In this document: in pieces, positions 17,719-25,115 of the stretch
Layout of the letters: every line of letters begins with the position of its first letter
Position numbering within the stretch: position 1 is the first letter of the stretch
Assembly: GCF_000332335.1 (NCBI RefSeq)
Contig: NZ_KB235952.1
Span: forward strand, 214,319 to 278,318
DNA: 64,000 nt
Source: Kamptonema formosum PCC 10802
GTDB lineage: Bacteria > Cyanobacteriota > Cyanobacteriia > Cyanobacteriales > Oscillatoriaceae
Direction: 5' to 3'
Notes under the pieces: model-generated
What the model was told of the DNA's origin: nothing
Database searches by the model: none
Seen by the model: the letters and a program-made list of their open reading frames with translations, nothing else
Translations under genes and position numbers: made by a program

Positions 17719-18675
17719 ATGCCAAACACAAATTCTTCTGGGGATGATGAATTCAATCGAGTCAATCGAGGGAGCGAGCGCTCGCTTGAAAAAAGGATGT
17801 TTGAAGATATCGGCGAGAAGATTATCGAATTTATCTTATTCTGTTGCGGGTCAGTTTCCGTCCTGACTACTTTTGCCATTATTTTTACTATCTTCCAGGT
17901 GAGTTTTGAATTTTTTCAAAAGGTTTCGCTAGCTGACTTTTTTCTAGATTCCAAGTGGACGCCTTTATTTGCCAATAAACATTTTGGCATTGGGCCTTTA
18001 ATCAGCGGGACTGTGCTGACTACAGTGATTGCCCTGAGCGTAGCCATTCCTTTGGGTTTATCTGCAGCTATCTACTTGAGCGAATACGCTTCACCGAAGC
18101 TGGCCGCTATTTTACGTCCGGCGGTAGAACTGCTTGCAGGAGTGCCAACTGTGGTGTACGGTTACTTCGCCCTGCTGTTTGTAACGCCAGTTCTGCGGCA
18201 GTTTCTTCCGCTGGAAACTTTTAACGCCTTGAGTGCTGGGTTGATGATGGGTGTAATGATTACTCCTACAGTGGGCTCCATTAGTCTAGACGCGATCCAA
18301 TCTGTCCCTCGCTCTTTGCGGGAAGGCGCTTATGCCATCGGAGTCACTAAACTGGAAACTATATTCAAAGTTGTCCTACCGGCTGCTCTGTCTGGGATTT
18401 TGGCTTCGATTATTCTGGGCATATCTAGAGCCGTTGGCGAAACCATGACCGTTTTGATTGCTGCGGGACAAGAGCCTAAACTGACTGTTAACGCCTTGGA
18501 GTCAGTGTCAACGATGACATCTTATATGGCCGAGATAGCCGGCGGAGACAGTCCCCGTGATGGCCTTAATTACAGGACCTTATATGCTGTGGGAGCTGTG
18601 CTGTTTTTGATGACTCTGACTTTAAACATCGCCAGCTATTGGCTGGCCAGTCGTTCCAACGAAAAGTACGAGTGA
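17719..18675 (+). CDS. pstC: Phosphate ABC transporter permease
   Basis: 318 residues with six membrane helices after a charged, unusually long cytoplasmic N-terminus (about 35 residues, RGSERSLEKRM). The binding-protein-dependent permease loop that contacts PstB is EGAYAIGVTKLETIFKVVLP (about 213-232). The opening GIGPLISGTVLTTVIAL matches PstC. Forms the channel with PstA. Downstream lies a short heptad repeat before pstA. Confidence 0.95.
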   Translation: MPNTNSSGDDEFNRVNRGSERSLEKRMFEDIGEKIIEFILFCCGSVSVLTTFAIIFTIFQVSFEFFQKVSLADFFLDSKWTPLFANKHFGIGPLISGTVLTTVIALSVAIPLGLSAAIYLSEYASPKLAAILRPAVELLAGVPTVVYGYFALLFVTPVLRQFLPLETFNALSAGLMMGVMITPTVGSISLDAIQSVPRSLREGAYAIGVTKLETIFKVVLPAALSGILASIILGISRAVGETMTVLIAAGQEPKLTVNALESVSTMTSYMAEIAGGDSPRDGLNYRTLYAVGAVLFLMTLTLNIASYWLASRSNEKYE

Positions 18676-18681
18676 GAGATA

Positions 18682-18712
18682 TTTTGGATGTTGGATGTTG
18701 GATTTTGGATTG
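18682..18712. repeat. Intercistronic heptad repeat (TTGGATG/TTGGATT)
   Basis: Four to five imperfect heptads between pstC and pstA, of the same kind seen before the PfkB kinase and inside truB. Confidence 0.65.
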
Positions 18713-18780
18713 AGAAACGCTGCAGGGAAGCCTTTTTAGGCTAGGGAAAATACTATCTATCAAAACGTGGCAGGAGAGAG

Positions 18781-19683
18781 ATGGCCAATTCTAAGTTAGC
18801 AAACGATTTGCAAGACGAGTCTGAGGAGTTTGAAGAGAATATACAGAAAAGAGAGATCGCCGGCAAAGTCTTTGAGCTTCTCTTCCTGATGGGCTTGGGT
18901 GTTGGTTTAGCGGTGCTTGCCATCCTAGTATGGGCGATTTTCAAAGATGGTTGGCAGAGACTGCTGCTGCCAGGGTTTATCACCCAAAACCCCTCTCGGT
19001 TTGCCGAGCGAGGCGGCATACTGCCAGCTATTTCTGGCAGTTTGTTGCTCGGTCTATTAGTGATGATCTTGGCCGTGCCGGTCGGTGTGGGAGCCGCTCT
19101 GTATCTGGAGGAGTACGCCCCAAAAAATTGGTGGGCTCAGATTATTGAGATTAATATTAGCAATCTAGCTGGAGTCCCTTCCATTGTCTACGGACTGCTG
19201 GGCTTAGGTGTTTTCAACTATCTTTTGGGGTTTGGCCCAACTTTGATTTCCGGGGCGCTCACACTGTCCTTGCTGTCGTTACCAGTAATTATTGTAACAT
19301 CCAGAGAGGCGATTAGAGCGGTTCCCGATTCTTTGCGGCGAGCTTCCTATGCCGTAGGGGCAACCAAGTGGCAGACGATATGGCATCACGTCTTACCTTA
19401 TGCGATTCCGGGTATTTTAACCGGCGTGATTATTTCCGTTTCCCGCGCCATTGGCGATGCAGCGTCTTTGCTTGTGATTGGAGCGGTGAGCTTCCTCACC
19501 TTCAATCCCGGTCTATTTCAGCGCTTTATGGCTTTGCCGGTGCTAATTTACAGCTATATCACTCGCGCAGAGCCAGGTTTTGTTAATGAAGCGGCAGCAA
19601 CCATCATTCTTTTGTTGGGTGTGATTTTGCTTCTCAATGGCGTGGCTATATACATTCGCCAGCACTTCTCAAGTTTAAAATGA
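18781..19683 (+). CDS. pstA: Phosphate ABC transporter permease
   Basis: 300 residues, six helices; pairs with PstC. The ATP-binding-protein contact loop is RASYAVGATKWQTIWHHVLP (about 196-215), followed by ISVSRAIGDAASLLVIGA, both characteristic of PstA. Family marks also include LEEYAPKNWWAQIIEINISN and GVPSIVYGLLGLGVF. Start ATG at 18781 has a clear ribosome site (AGGAGAG). It follows pstC by 105 bp, within the pst operon. Confidence 0.95.
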   Translation: MANSKLANDLQDESEEFEENIQKREIAGKVFELLFLMGLGVGLAVLAILVWAIFKDGWQRLLLPGFITQNPSRFAERGGILPAISGSLLLGLLVMILAVPVGVGAALYLEEYAPKNWWAQIIEINISNLAGVPSIVYGLLGLGVFNYLLGFGPTLISGALTLSLLSLPVIIVTSREAIRAVPDSLRRASYAVGATKWQTIWHHVLPYAIPGILTGVIISVSRAIGDAASLLVIGAVSFLTFNPGLFQRFMALPVLIYSYITRAEPGFVNEAAATIILLLGVILLLNGVAIYIRQHFSSLK

Positions 19684-19789
19684 ACCACTTTAGGAGGCTG
19701 GGAATAACGCAGGGGAAACAGCGTCCAGATGTTTTTTTACTTTTCTTCCCGTTCGCAACCACTTTCAAAGCGTAACTCCAGAGGCCACA

Positions 19790-20599
19790 ATGAACTCTTA
19801 TAAGCCAGCCCAAGACCAGCAAGATAGCGCGGTTTTTTCCGTGAAAGGGATCAAGGTTTACTACGGTAACTTTATGGCCCTTCAGGAAGTCAATATAGAC
19901 ATTCCCGACCGGCAGATTGTATCTTTCATTGGCCCTTCAGGCTGTGGCAAAAGTACCCTGCTGCGCTGCTTCAACCGGATGAACGATTTCATAACTGGAG
20001 CGCGAGTTGAAGGGCGGATCAGTTACCAGGGTAAAAACATTTATGACGGCAAGATTAATCCGGTGAAGTTGCGGCGCAAAGTTGGGATGGTCTTCCAAAG
20101 ACCGAACCCTTTCTCGAAATCAATCTACGAAAATATTGCCTTTGGCCCGCGTGTCAACGGCTATAAGGGAAATATGGACGAACTGGTGGAGCAGTCGCTC
20201 CGTCTCGCTGCGCTTTGGGATGAAGTGAAGGACAAGCTGAGAGCAAATGGAACTGCTTTATCTGGAGGTCAGCAGCAGCGGCTTTGCATTGCGCGGGCGC
20301 TGGCGATGAAACCCGATGTCCTGTTAATGGACGAACCCTGTTCGGCGCTCGATCCCATTTCTACCCAGCAAATTGAAGAACTTTGCGTTCAGCTTAAGGA
20401 ACGCTACACTATCATTATGGTGACGCACAACATGTATCAAGCGTCCCGCATATCAGACTGGACTGCATTTTTCAGCACAGAAATCGATGCCGAAGGCAAG
20501 CGCCGGGGGAAATTAGTCGAGTTCAGCCGTACCGAGGAAATTTTCCACTCGCCTCAAACTAAAGAAGCTGAGGCTTATATCACCGGCAAGTTTATTTGA
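19790..20599 (+). CDS. pstB: Phosphate ABC transporter ATP-binding protein
   Basis: 269-residue ATPase that drives the PstSCA importer. Walker [10 protein letters not shown] (48-56), Q-loop in [10 protein letters not shown] (about 99-108), signature LSGGQ (157-161), Walker B LLMDEP (178-183) and switch histidine H213 (VTHNM) are all present. The family-specific FNRMNDFI after Walker A confirms PstB. Ribosome site GAGG precedes the ATG. No phoU follows. Confidence 0.96.
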   Translation: MNSYKPAQDQQDSAVFSVKGIKVYYGNFMALQEVNIDIPDRQIVSFIGPSGCGKSTLLRCFNRMNDFITGARVEGRISYQGKNIYDGKINPVKLRRKVGMVFQRPNPFSKSIYENIAFGPRVNGYKGNMDELVEQSLRLAALWDEVKDKLRANGTALSGGQQQRLCIARALAMKPDVLLMDEPCSALDPISTQQIEELCVQLKERYTIIMVTHNMYQASRISDWTAFFSTEIDAEGKRRGKLVEFSRTEEIFHSPQTKEAEAYITGKFI

Positions 20600-20693
20600 T
20601 TCCGGCTTGTCAACTTGTAAAAGGCATCTTAGGGCGGTCTGGCTTAATTTATAAGTAGCTGACCGCCAATCAACCAATTCGCACTAAAATAGA

Positions 20694-21878
20694 ATGATTT
20701 GGATGAGTGAGTGGCAACATATTGGCAACCGGGGGTTTGACTCGCTCCCGCCGGTTCAGGCTTTTCTTGTTACCGCTTGGCAGGCTATTGGACAGCGGTG
20801 CCGGCGGCTAACAGTCAGCCGGTCGAACCGGCATTCTTTGTGGGGCTTTGCGTTCCTGTTTGCGCTCGGACTCAGTTTGAGTGTGGCTCTCACCTCCTGT
20901 GGGAGCAATTCCAACTCCGCACCAAAGCCAGACGTAACGCTATCGCTCGTTTCCTACTCGGTTACTCAAGCAGCTTACGAGCAAATTATCCCCAAATTTG
21001 TACAAAAGTGGCAGCAAGAACACAGCCAAAATGTCACTTTCAAACAGAGCTACGGTGCGTCAGCTTCGCAAGCGTGTTCCGTCATTGATGGTTCGCAACC
21101 CGCCGATGTGGTGCACCTGTCGCTCGCCCTCGATACTGCTAAAATTGTGGGAGCCGGTTTGATTAAACCGGGTTGGGAAAAAAAATATCCTAGAGGTGGC
21201 ATTGTCACCCGCTCTACAGTGGCTCTCGTTACCCGCGCTGACAATCCCAAAGGCATCAGCACTTGGGAAGATTTGGCCAGAGATGACGTGAGGGTGATTA
21301 CGCCCGATCCCAAAACCTCTGGCGGTGCGAGGTGGAACTTTTTGGCTTTGTGGGGATATGTAACCCAAACAGGAGGCGACGAAGCTCGTGCGCTGGAGTT
21401 TGTCACCCGAGTCTACAAAAACGCCCCCGTGCTCCCCGCCAGTGCGCGGGAGGCTAGCGATCTATTTTTCAAGCAAAATCAGGGAGATGTTTTACTGAAC
21501 TACGAAGATGAGGTAATTTTGGCGATCTCAAAGGGAGAGAAATTGTCTTATTTCATCCCCCAGGTTAACCTTTCTATTGACAATCCTATCGCCGTAGTGG
21601 ACAAAAACGCTGACCAGCGCGGCACCAGAGAAGTGGCGGAAGCATTTGTCGATTTTCTTTATACGCCTGAGGCTCAGCGAGAATTTGGTAAGTTAGGATA
21701 CCGTCCGGTTAACCCTAACGTGGTTGCAGAAGTGTCTGATAGCTATCCCCCAATCCAAACCCTTTTTACCGTTCAAGATTTGGGGGGGTGGGATACCATC
21801 CAAGACAAGTTTTTTAAGGAAGGGGCAATTTTTGACCAAATTCAAAGGGCAAACAAGTCTCAAGCGGATTCAGCCTGA
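20694..21878 (+). CDS. sbpA: Sulfate ABC transporter substrate-binding protein
   Basis: Binds sulfate (or thiosulfate) for import by a CysTWA-type transporter. The 394-residue product has an unusually long N-terminus: a cationic stretch to about residue 50, then a hydrophobic core and lipobox LTSC, suggesting a lipoprotein. Family marks: LVSYSVTQAAYEQIIPKF, FKQSYGASASQA (where sulfate-contacting residues sit), DVVHLSLALD, TPDPKTSGGARWNFLALWGY and NYEDEVI. An in-frame ATG at residue 4 or later starts are possible. The cognate permease and ATPase genes are not nearby; it sits 94 bp after pstB, either an operon extension or a separate unit. Confidence 0.92.
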   Translation: MIWMSEWQHIGNRGFDSLPPVQAFLVTAWQAIGQRCRRLTVSRSNRHSLWGFAFLFALGLSLSVALTSCGSNSNSAPKPDVTLSLVSYSVTQAAYEQIIPKFVQKWQQEHSQNVTFKQSYGASASQACSVIDGSQPADVVHLSLALDTAKIVGAGLIKPGWEKKYPRGGIVTRSTVALVTRADNPKGISTWEDLARDDVRVITPDPKTSGGARWNFLALWGYVTQTGGDEARALEFVTRVYKNAPVLPASAREASDLFFKQNQGDVLLNYEDEVILAISKGEKLSYFIPQVNLSIDNPIAVVDKNADQRGTREVAEAFVDFLYTPEAQREFGKLGYRPVNPNVVAEVSDSYPPIQTLFTVQDLGGWDTIQDKFFKEGAIFDQIQRANKSQADSA

Positions 21879-21888
21879 CCGCACTACT

Positions 21889-21939
21889 GAGAAACCCGGT
21901 TTCTTAAAGAAACCGGGTTTCTGGCAGAAAACCGCTATA
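21889..21939. repeat. Family 2 hairpin repeat, partial
   Basis: GAGAAACCCGGTTTCTTAAA followed by AGAAACCGGGTTTCTGG and the fragment AAAACCGCTATA, the inverse of the TATAGCGG terminus. Directly after sbpA, possibly acting as terminator. Confidence 0.65.
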
Positions 21940-21977
21940 AGCTTTATATGTCTATCTGAAATGAGGATTAAGGGTGT

Positions 21978-22403
21978 ATGCCGATTCATTTAATGTTTAA
22001 ATCCAAAAATGCGGCCCAGAAGCCAAAGCAAGTGAATCCATCGCGGGTGCGGGATCACTTGGCAAATGAGCGCACCTACCTGGCATGGATGCGGTCTGCT
22101 ATCGCTCTGATGGGTTTTGGGGTCGTCATTGTGCGCCTTCGCGCTTTCCACCCTCCCTTAAGTCCCTATCCAGGCAATAGCTGGAAGTTGGGGTTACTTT
22201 TCTCGTTAGTTGGTCTGGTTACAGTTTTGCTCTCAACCGGCCACTACTTTTTTGTCCGTCGCGATATTGAAGAGGATACTTATGAACCAGGAGATCGTTG
22301 GGTGACTCTGTTCAGTCTCGCCGTTCTCCTCCTGGGTGCCGGCGTGATTTATTTTATTTTCGCCACCCCCCTGAGCGCAATGAGTCCTGTTATCCCTGAA
22401 TAA
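21978..22403 (+). CDS. DUF202 (YidH-like) membrane protein
   Basis: 141 residues, three membrane helices. The DUF202 signature DHLANERTYLAWMRSAIALM (about 26-45) precedes helix 1; helices 2 and 3 follow at about 68-90 and 106-128. Families of this kind are small inner-membrane proteins of unknown function. The ATG at 21978 has AGGATTAAGGG upstream; a second ATG at residue 6 is possible. Confidence 0.85.
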   Translation: MPIHLMFKSKNAAQKPKQVNPSRVRDHLANERTYLAWMRSAIALMGFGVVIVRLRAFHPPLSPYPGNSWKLGLLFSLVGLVTVLLSTGHYFFVRRDIEEDTYEPGDRWVTLFSLAVLLLGAGVIYFIFATPLSAMSPVIPE

Positions 22404-22410
22404 TTCCAGG

Positions 22411-22438
22411 AGAGACGCGACAGATCGCGTCTCTACGA
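22411..22438. repeat. AGAGACGCGA...TCGCGTCTCT palindrome
   Basis: Inverted repeat GAGACGCGA/TCGCGTCTC, related to the 28-bp palindrome that lies inside the STAND gene at 50089-50116 and to degenerate copies at 47438 and 61351. Confidence 0.7.
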
Positions 22439-22487
22439 ATGCTGGCTTTTTTCGCTTAGCCCCACCTTTCAGGGTGGGGGATATATA

Positions 22488-22575
22488 GCGGCTCTCAGTT
22501 GGATGACGTGCCAGAAACCCGGTTTCTTAAAGAAACCGGGTTTCTCAGTACAAAGGATGAGAAACGATCTAAAAC
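22488..22575. repeat. MITE-like repeat, family 2, with hairpin core
   Basis: TATAGCGGCTCTCAGTTGG terminus, then CAGAAACCCGGTTTCTTAAA and AGAAACCGGGTTTCTCAG, and a degenerate right end (GGATGAGAAACGATCT). Compare the reversed copy at 42089-42153, which preserves the same order. Confidence 0.6.
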
Positions 22576-22654
22576 AGGAGACGATCGAATCTAATCAAAC
22601 AGGGGGCTGTAAACTTGTGGATTAATCAATTTTTGGCATAATTTCCGCAGCCGT

Positions 22655-22852
22655 TTAACCGGCAGCTCCCAGGTCGCTCTTAGCCGCTAACAGTTGGTTA
22701 AGCTGTTGAGTCACAATCGAATATTCAGGGCTTTTTTCAGCAACGGGAGCGGCCCAGTAAGGTGGGGCCACCACCTTACTGACGGCCAACAGCAGCACTG
22801 CCAAAACCACTTTCAAAATGGTAAGATTGGCTCTGAAAAGCCTGCGAATCAT
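22655..22852 (-). CDS. Small secreted or membrane-anchored protein, uncertain
   Basis: 65 residues from an ATG at 22852: basic start MIRRLFRANL, hydrophobic segment (ILKVVLAVLLLAVSKVVA), possible cleavage after it, then a short hydrophilic tail ending in LNQLLAAKSDLGAAG. It looks like a signal-peptide protein. Against it: its start is only 12 bp from the divergent start at 22865, leaving little room for separate promoters, and I recognise no family. Confidence 0.4.
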   Translation of the reverse strand: MIRRLFRANLTILKVVLAVLLLAVSKVVAPPYWAAPVAEKSPEYSIVTQQLNQLLAAKSDLGAAG

Positions 22853-22864
22853 AAAATTCTGAGC

Positions 22865-23341
22865 ATGGACAGCACTCGCACGACTAGCGGTTTGACCCGC
22901 ACGCAACATCTGTGGATCGCGGCCATTATCTGGACGCTGGTAGGAGCCGGCCTATTTGTGATGGGACTAGTGTTCTGGTTTCATTTCCCCTATCTGGGAT
23001 TTTTGGACGCGCCACACCTGACGGGAGGGGCGCTGGCGCTGAGTGCCGGCTTGGTGAAGGGAAAATTGATTCTCGACGGCACTGCCGGTCGGGTGATTGA
23101 GCGTGCCGGCACCCTACAGGAGCCCAACCCGTTCAAGAGTGTGTTCCAAATGTTCGGGGCTAAAACGATAGCCCTGATTGTGGCGATGATGACTTTTGGG
23201 ATCGTCCTGCGGGCTGCCGGTGTTAGCTTTGAGGTGCGGGGCCTGATTTATATCGCCGTTGGCATGGCCTTGCTGTGGAGCTGCCGGCGGTACTGGGCCG
23301 CTTCTTTCCAGCCACCGGCTCTCACCGCCGAGGAGTTCTAG
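22865..23341 (+). CDS. Four-helix membrane protein
   Basis: 158 residues from ATG at 22865 (MDSTRTTSGLTRTQHLWIAA). Four hydrophobic segments at about 14-37, 46-64, 96-116 and 122-140. I know no named family; similar short proteins are common next to CysQ-like genes only by chance as far as I can tell. It is almost fused to the next gene: the TAG is followed within two bases by a GTG start, so the pair is likely translationally coupled. The longer open frame from 22694 runs through non-coding-like sequence. Confidence 0.75.
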   Translation: MDSTRTTSGLTRTQHLWIAAIIWTLVGAGLFVMGLVFWFHFPYLGFLDAPHLTGGALALSAGLVKGKLILDGTAGRVIERAGTLQEPNPFKSVFQMFGAKTIALIVAMMTFGIVLRAAGVSFEVRGLIYIAVGMALLWSCRRYWAASFQPPALTAEEF

Positions 23342-23342
23342 C

Positions 23343-24215
23343 GTGACTCACTGTCAGTCTCAGCTGAAGCTAGAGGAGATTGCCACCCTGGCGCGTTCGA
23401 TTGGCTGGGGTGCGGCGGATATCCTGGCGCATTACTCTCAACGCGCCGATCTGGTGATTAAACACAAAAAAGAAGGGCCGGTGACGGCGGCGGATCTGGC
23501 CGCCAATGACTACATCCTGCAGCAGTTGCGCGTTGCTGTGGGCTCTAGCGACTTTGGCTTTCTGAGCGAGGAGACGTACAGATCCCCAGAACACGGGGCT
23601 CACACCCCTATAGACAAACCTTGGGTTTGGATTATTGACCCGATCGACGGCACTCGCGACTTTATTAACCGCACCAGCGAATACGCCATTCACATCGCCC
23701 TGGTGCGCGAGGGGCGACCGGCAGTGGCGGTGGTGGTTTTGCCGGAAGCGGGGAAGCTCTACTGGGCCCAGCTGGGTGCCGGTGCCTTTGCCGACACTCG
23801 CGACGGCAAGCGCACTCAGCTGCGGGTTTCCGATCGCTCCCGCCTTGAGGATTTGTGCCTAGTGGCTCGGCGCACCGCTCGTGGCGAGCGGCTCAACGAG
23901 CTGCTGCACCGGCTCCCCTGCCAAAACCAGCAGTATTTCGGCAGTATTGGCTGCAAATTTGCCGCGATAGCGGAACACCGGGCGGATGGCTACATCTCGC
24001 TTTCTGGCAAGTCCGCGCCCAAAGACTGGGACTTAGCCGCGCCAGAGCTGATTCTCACAGAAGCCGGTGGGCGGCTCACCCGCCCCGACGGCACACTTTT
24101 GAGATACAACCAGGGGGATGTGAGCCAGTGGGGGTGTTTGGTGGCTAGCAACGGGAACAGTCACGAGGAACTCTGCGCCCAAGTCACCGCAATTCTGGCG
24201 CAGGCGGACGGGTAG
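23343..24215 (+). CDS. Inositol monophosphatase family protein, CysQ-like
   Basis: 290-residue Mg-dependent, Li-sensitive-type phosphatase. Metal-binding motifs: EGPVTAADLAAND (near 40-52), LSEE, DPIDGTRDF (about 99-107) and WDLAAPELILTEAGG (about 220-234). The T-A-A-D and GTRDF forms fit 3'(2'),5'-bisphosphate nucleotidase (CysQ), which clears the by-product PAP of sulfate assimilation. The presence of a sulfate-binding protein gene 1.5 kb upstream is in keeping but weak evidence. Start is GTG at 23343 with GAGGAG seven bases upstream; an ATG at 23259 would overlap the preceding gene by 83 bp. Confidence 0.88.
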   Translation: MTHCQSQLKLEEIATLARSIGWGAADILAHYSQRADLVIKHKKEGPVTAADLAANDYILQQLRVAVGSSDFGFLSEETYRSPEHGAHTPIDKPWVWIIDPIDGTRDFINRTSEYAIHIALVREGRPAVAVVVLPEAGKLYWAQLGAGAFADTRDGKRTQLRVSDRSRLEDLCLVARRTARGERLNELLHRLPCQNQQYFGSIGCKFAAIAEHRADGYISLSGKSAPKDWDLAAPELILTEAGGRLTRPDGTLLRYNQGDVSQWGCLVASNGNSHEELCAQVTAILAQADG

Positions 24216-24283
24216 GGAGATCCGAAGGCAAGGGGTGCCGGCTCTCGTTGCTTTTTCCCGCTCGCGAGCGGCTGAAAGGCACC

Positions 24284-24496
24284 TCAGCCTTGGATAAAGG
24301 AACTGGCGACGAGTTCCGGTTCCTTTTCCAGGCAGCTTGGCACCGGTAGCAGGACAATTATTATCGGTCCAGAGCCCGACGGGACAGGTTCTGCGGGCTC
24401 GGCTGCCAGCACCCTAACGCCTGCCCCCCCACCGACCACAGCCGCAGCCTCGGCGTCAGACAGTTCCTCTGACCACAGTTCAGTTTCCTGGCTCAT
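24284..24496 (-). CDS. Small double-glycine peptide, copy B (possible RiPP/bacteriocin precursor)
   Basis: 70 residues. Leader MSQETELWSEELSDAEAAAV ends in V21-G22-G23-G24-A25, the form expected for cleavage after a double glycine by a C39 peptidase transporter. The tail is hydrophobic, Pro-rich with one cysteine (LLPVPSCLEK). The leader matches copy A at 24577-24765 position by position, while the tails differ except for a shared PVP(S/P)C, the pattern of precursor peptide families with conserved leader and variable core. The start at 24496 is chosen from this alignment; an upstream ATG at 24565 lies in sequence that matches the non-coding leader of copy A. No modification enzyme or transporter is in the window. 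Confidence 0.7.
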   Translation of the reverse strand: MSQETELWSEELSDAEAAAVVGGGAGVRVLAAEPAEPVPSGSGPIIIVLLPVPSCLEKEPELVASSFIQG

Positions 24497-24576
24497 AAAG
24501 GTTCTTTTCTTCGAGTGAAAGATATGACTGGATTTGCCTGCTCTCACGTTCTGGCTGCCGGTCAAACCGAGATGGT

Positions 24577-24765
24577 TTATGGGATGCAGGGTGGCACCGG
24601 CGGCAGCGGGGGCGCAGTGGGCCCAAGGCCATAAATCACAGTGTCTATGCCGGCTGGGAGCTGGTAGTTGGCCAGGAGCTGCAAAGTCTCTGCCCCCCCA
24701 CCGGCCACAGCCGCAGCCTCTCCGTCAGACAGTTCCTCGCACCACAATTCAGTTTCCCGGATCAT
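24577..24765 (-). CDS. Small double-glycine peptide, copy A (possible RiPP/bacteriocin precursor)
   Basis: 62 residues. Leader MIRETELWCEELSDGEAAAV then A21-G22-G23-G24-A25, aligned without gaps to copy B. Core of about 37 residues is hydrophobic and Pro-rich, ending PLPPVPPCIP. The 5' flanks of both copies also match (AGAAGAAAAGAACC-type before the ATG), so the pair arose by tandem duplication including its upstream region. The order on the minus strand is A then B with 80 bp between. In the family of leader peptides with E-L-S-D-x-E...GG, export with leader removal is usual. Confidence 0.7.
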   Translation of the reverse strand: MIRETELWCEELSDGEAAAVAGGGAETLQLLANYQLPAGIDTVIYGLGPTAPPLPPVPPCIP

Positions 24766-25115
24766 AAGGGTTCTTTTCTTCTAGTGAAGAATATGAGTTG
24801 ATTGTGACGCTCGAAAAAAGCATGTATGCTTTAACCAGCATAGCACAGACAGACACAAAGTCTTGCTTATTTATCATTTAATTTACATTTCCCGATTTCA
24901 ATCCAAAATCCAAAATCCACGCATCAAAAATCAAAAATTGCTATCAGACGTGCGAGTTTGAGTTCCACCGGCTTTCCGAGGAGCACCTGGCTCTGTCTCC
25001 TTCTGTGTTTCTACTGAGATATCGGGCGAAAATCTAAGCGGGAGCGAAAAAAGTTACAAAACTTCACATCACAGGCAGCTGAGCGGGCGGCCTTGAGGGC
25101 GCGGTGGGTGGCGCT
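24766..25115. other. Intergenic stretch with heptad repeats
   Basis: Holds the probable promoter region of the double-glycine peptides on its left side (AT-rich, 24780-24900) and a CAATCCAAAATCCAAAATCC heptad run at about 24899. I see no gene. Confidence 0.4.

Noticed and set aside
24284-24765. Naming the double-glycine peptides as a specific bacteriocin class
   Set aside because: No modification enzyme or transporter is in the window and the cores lack a diagnostic residue pattern.
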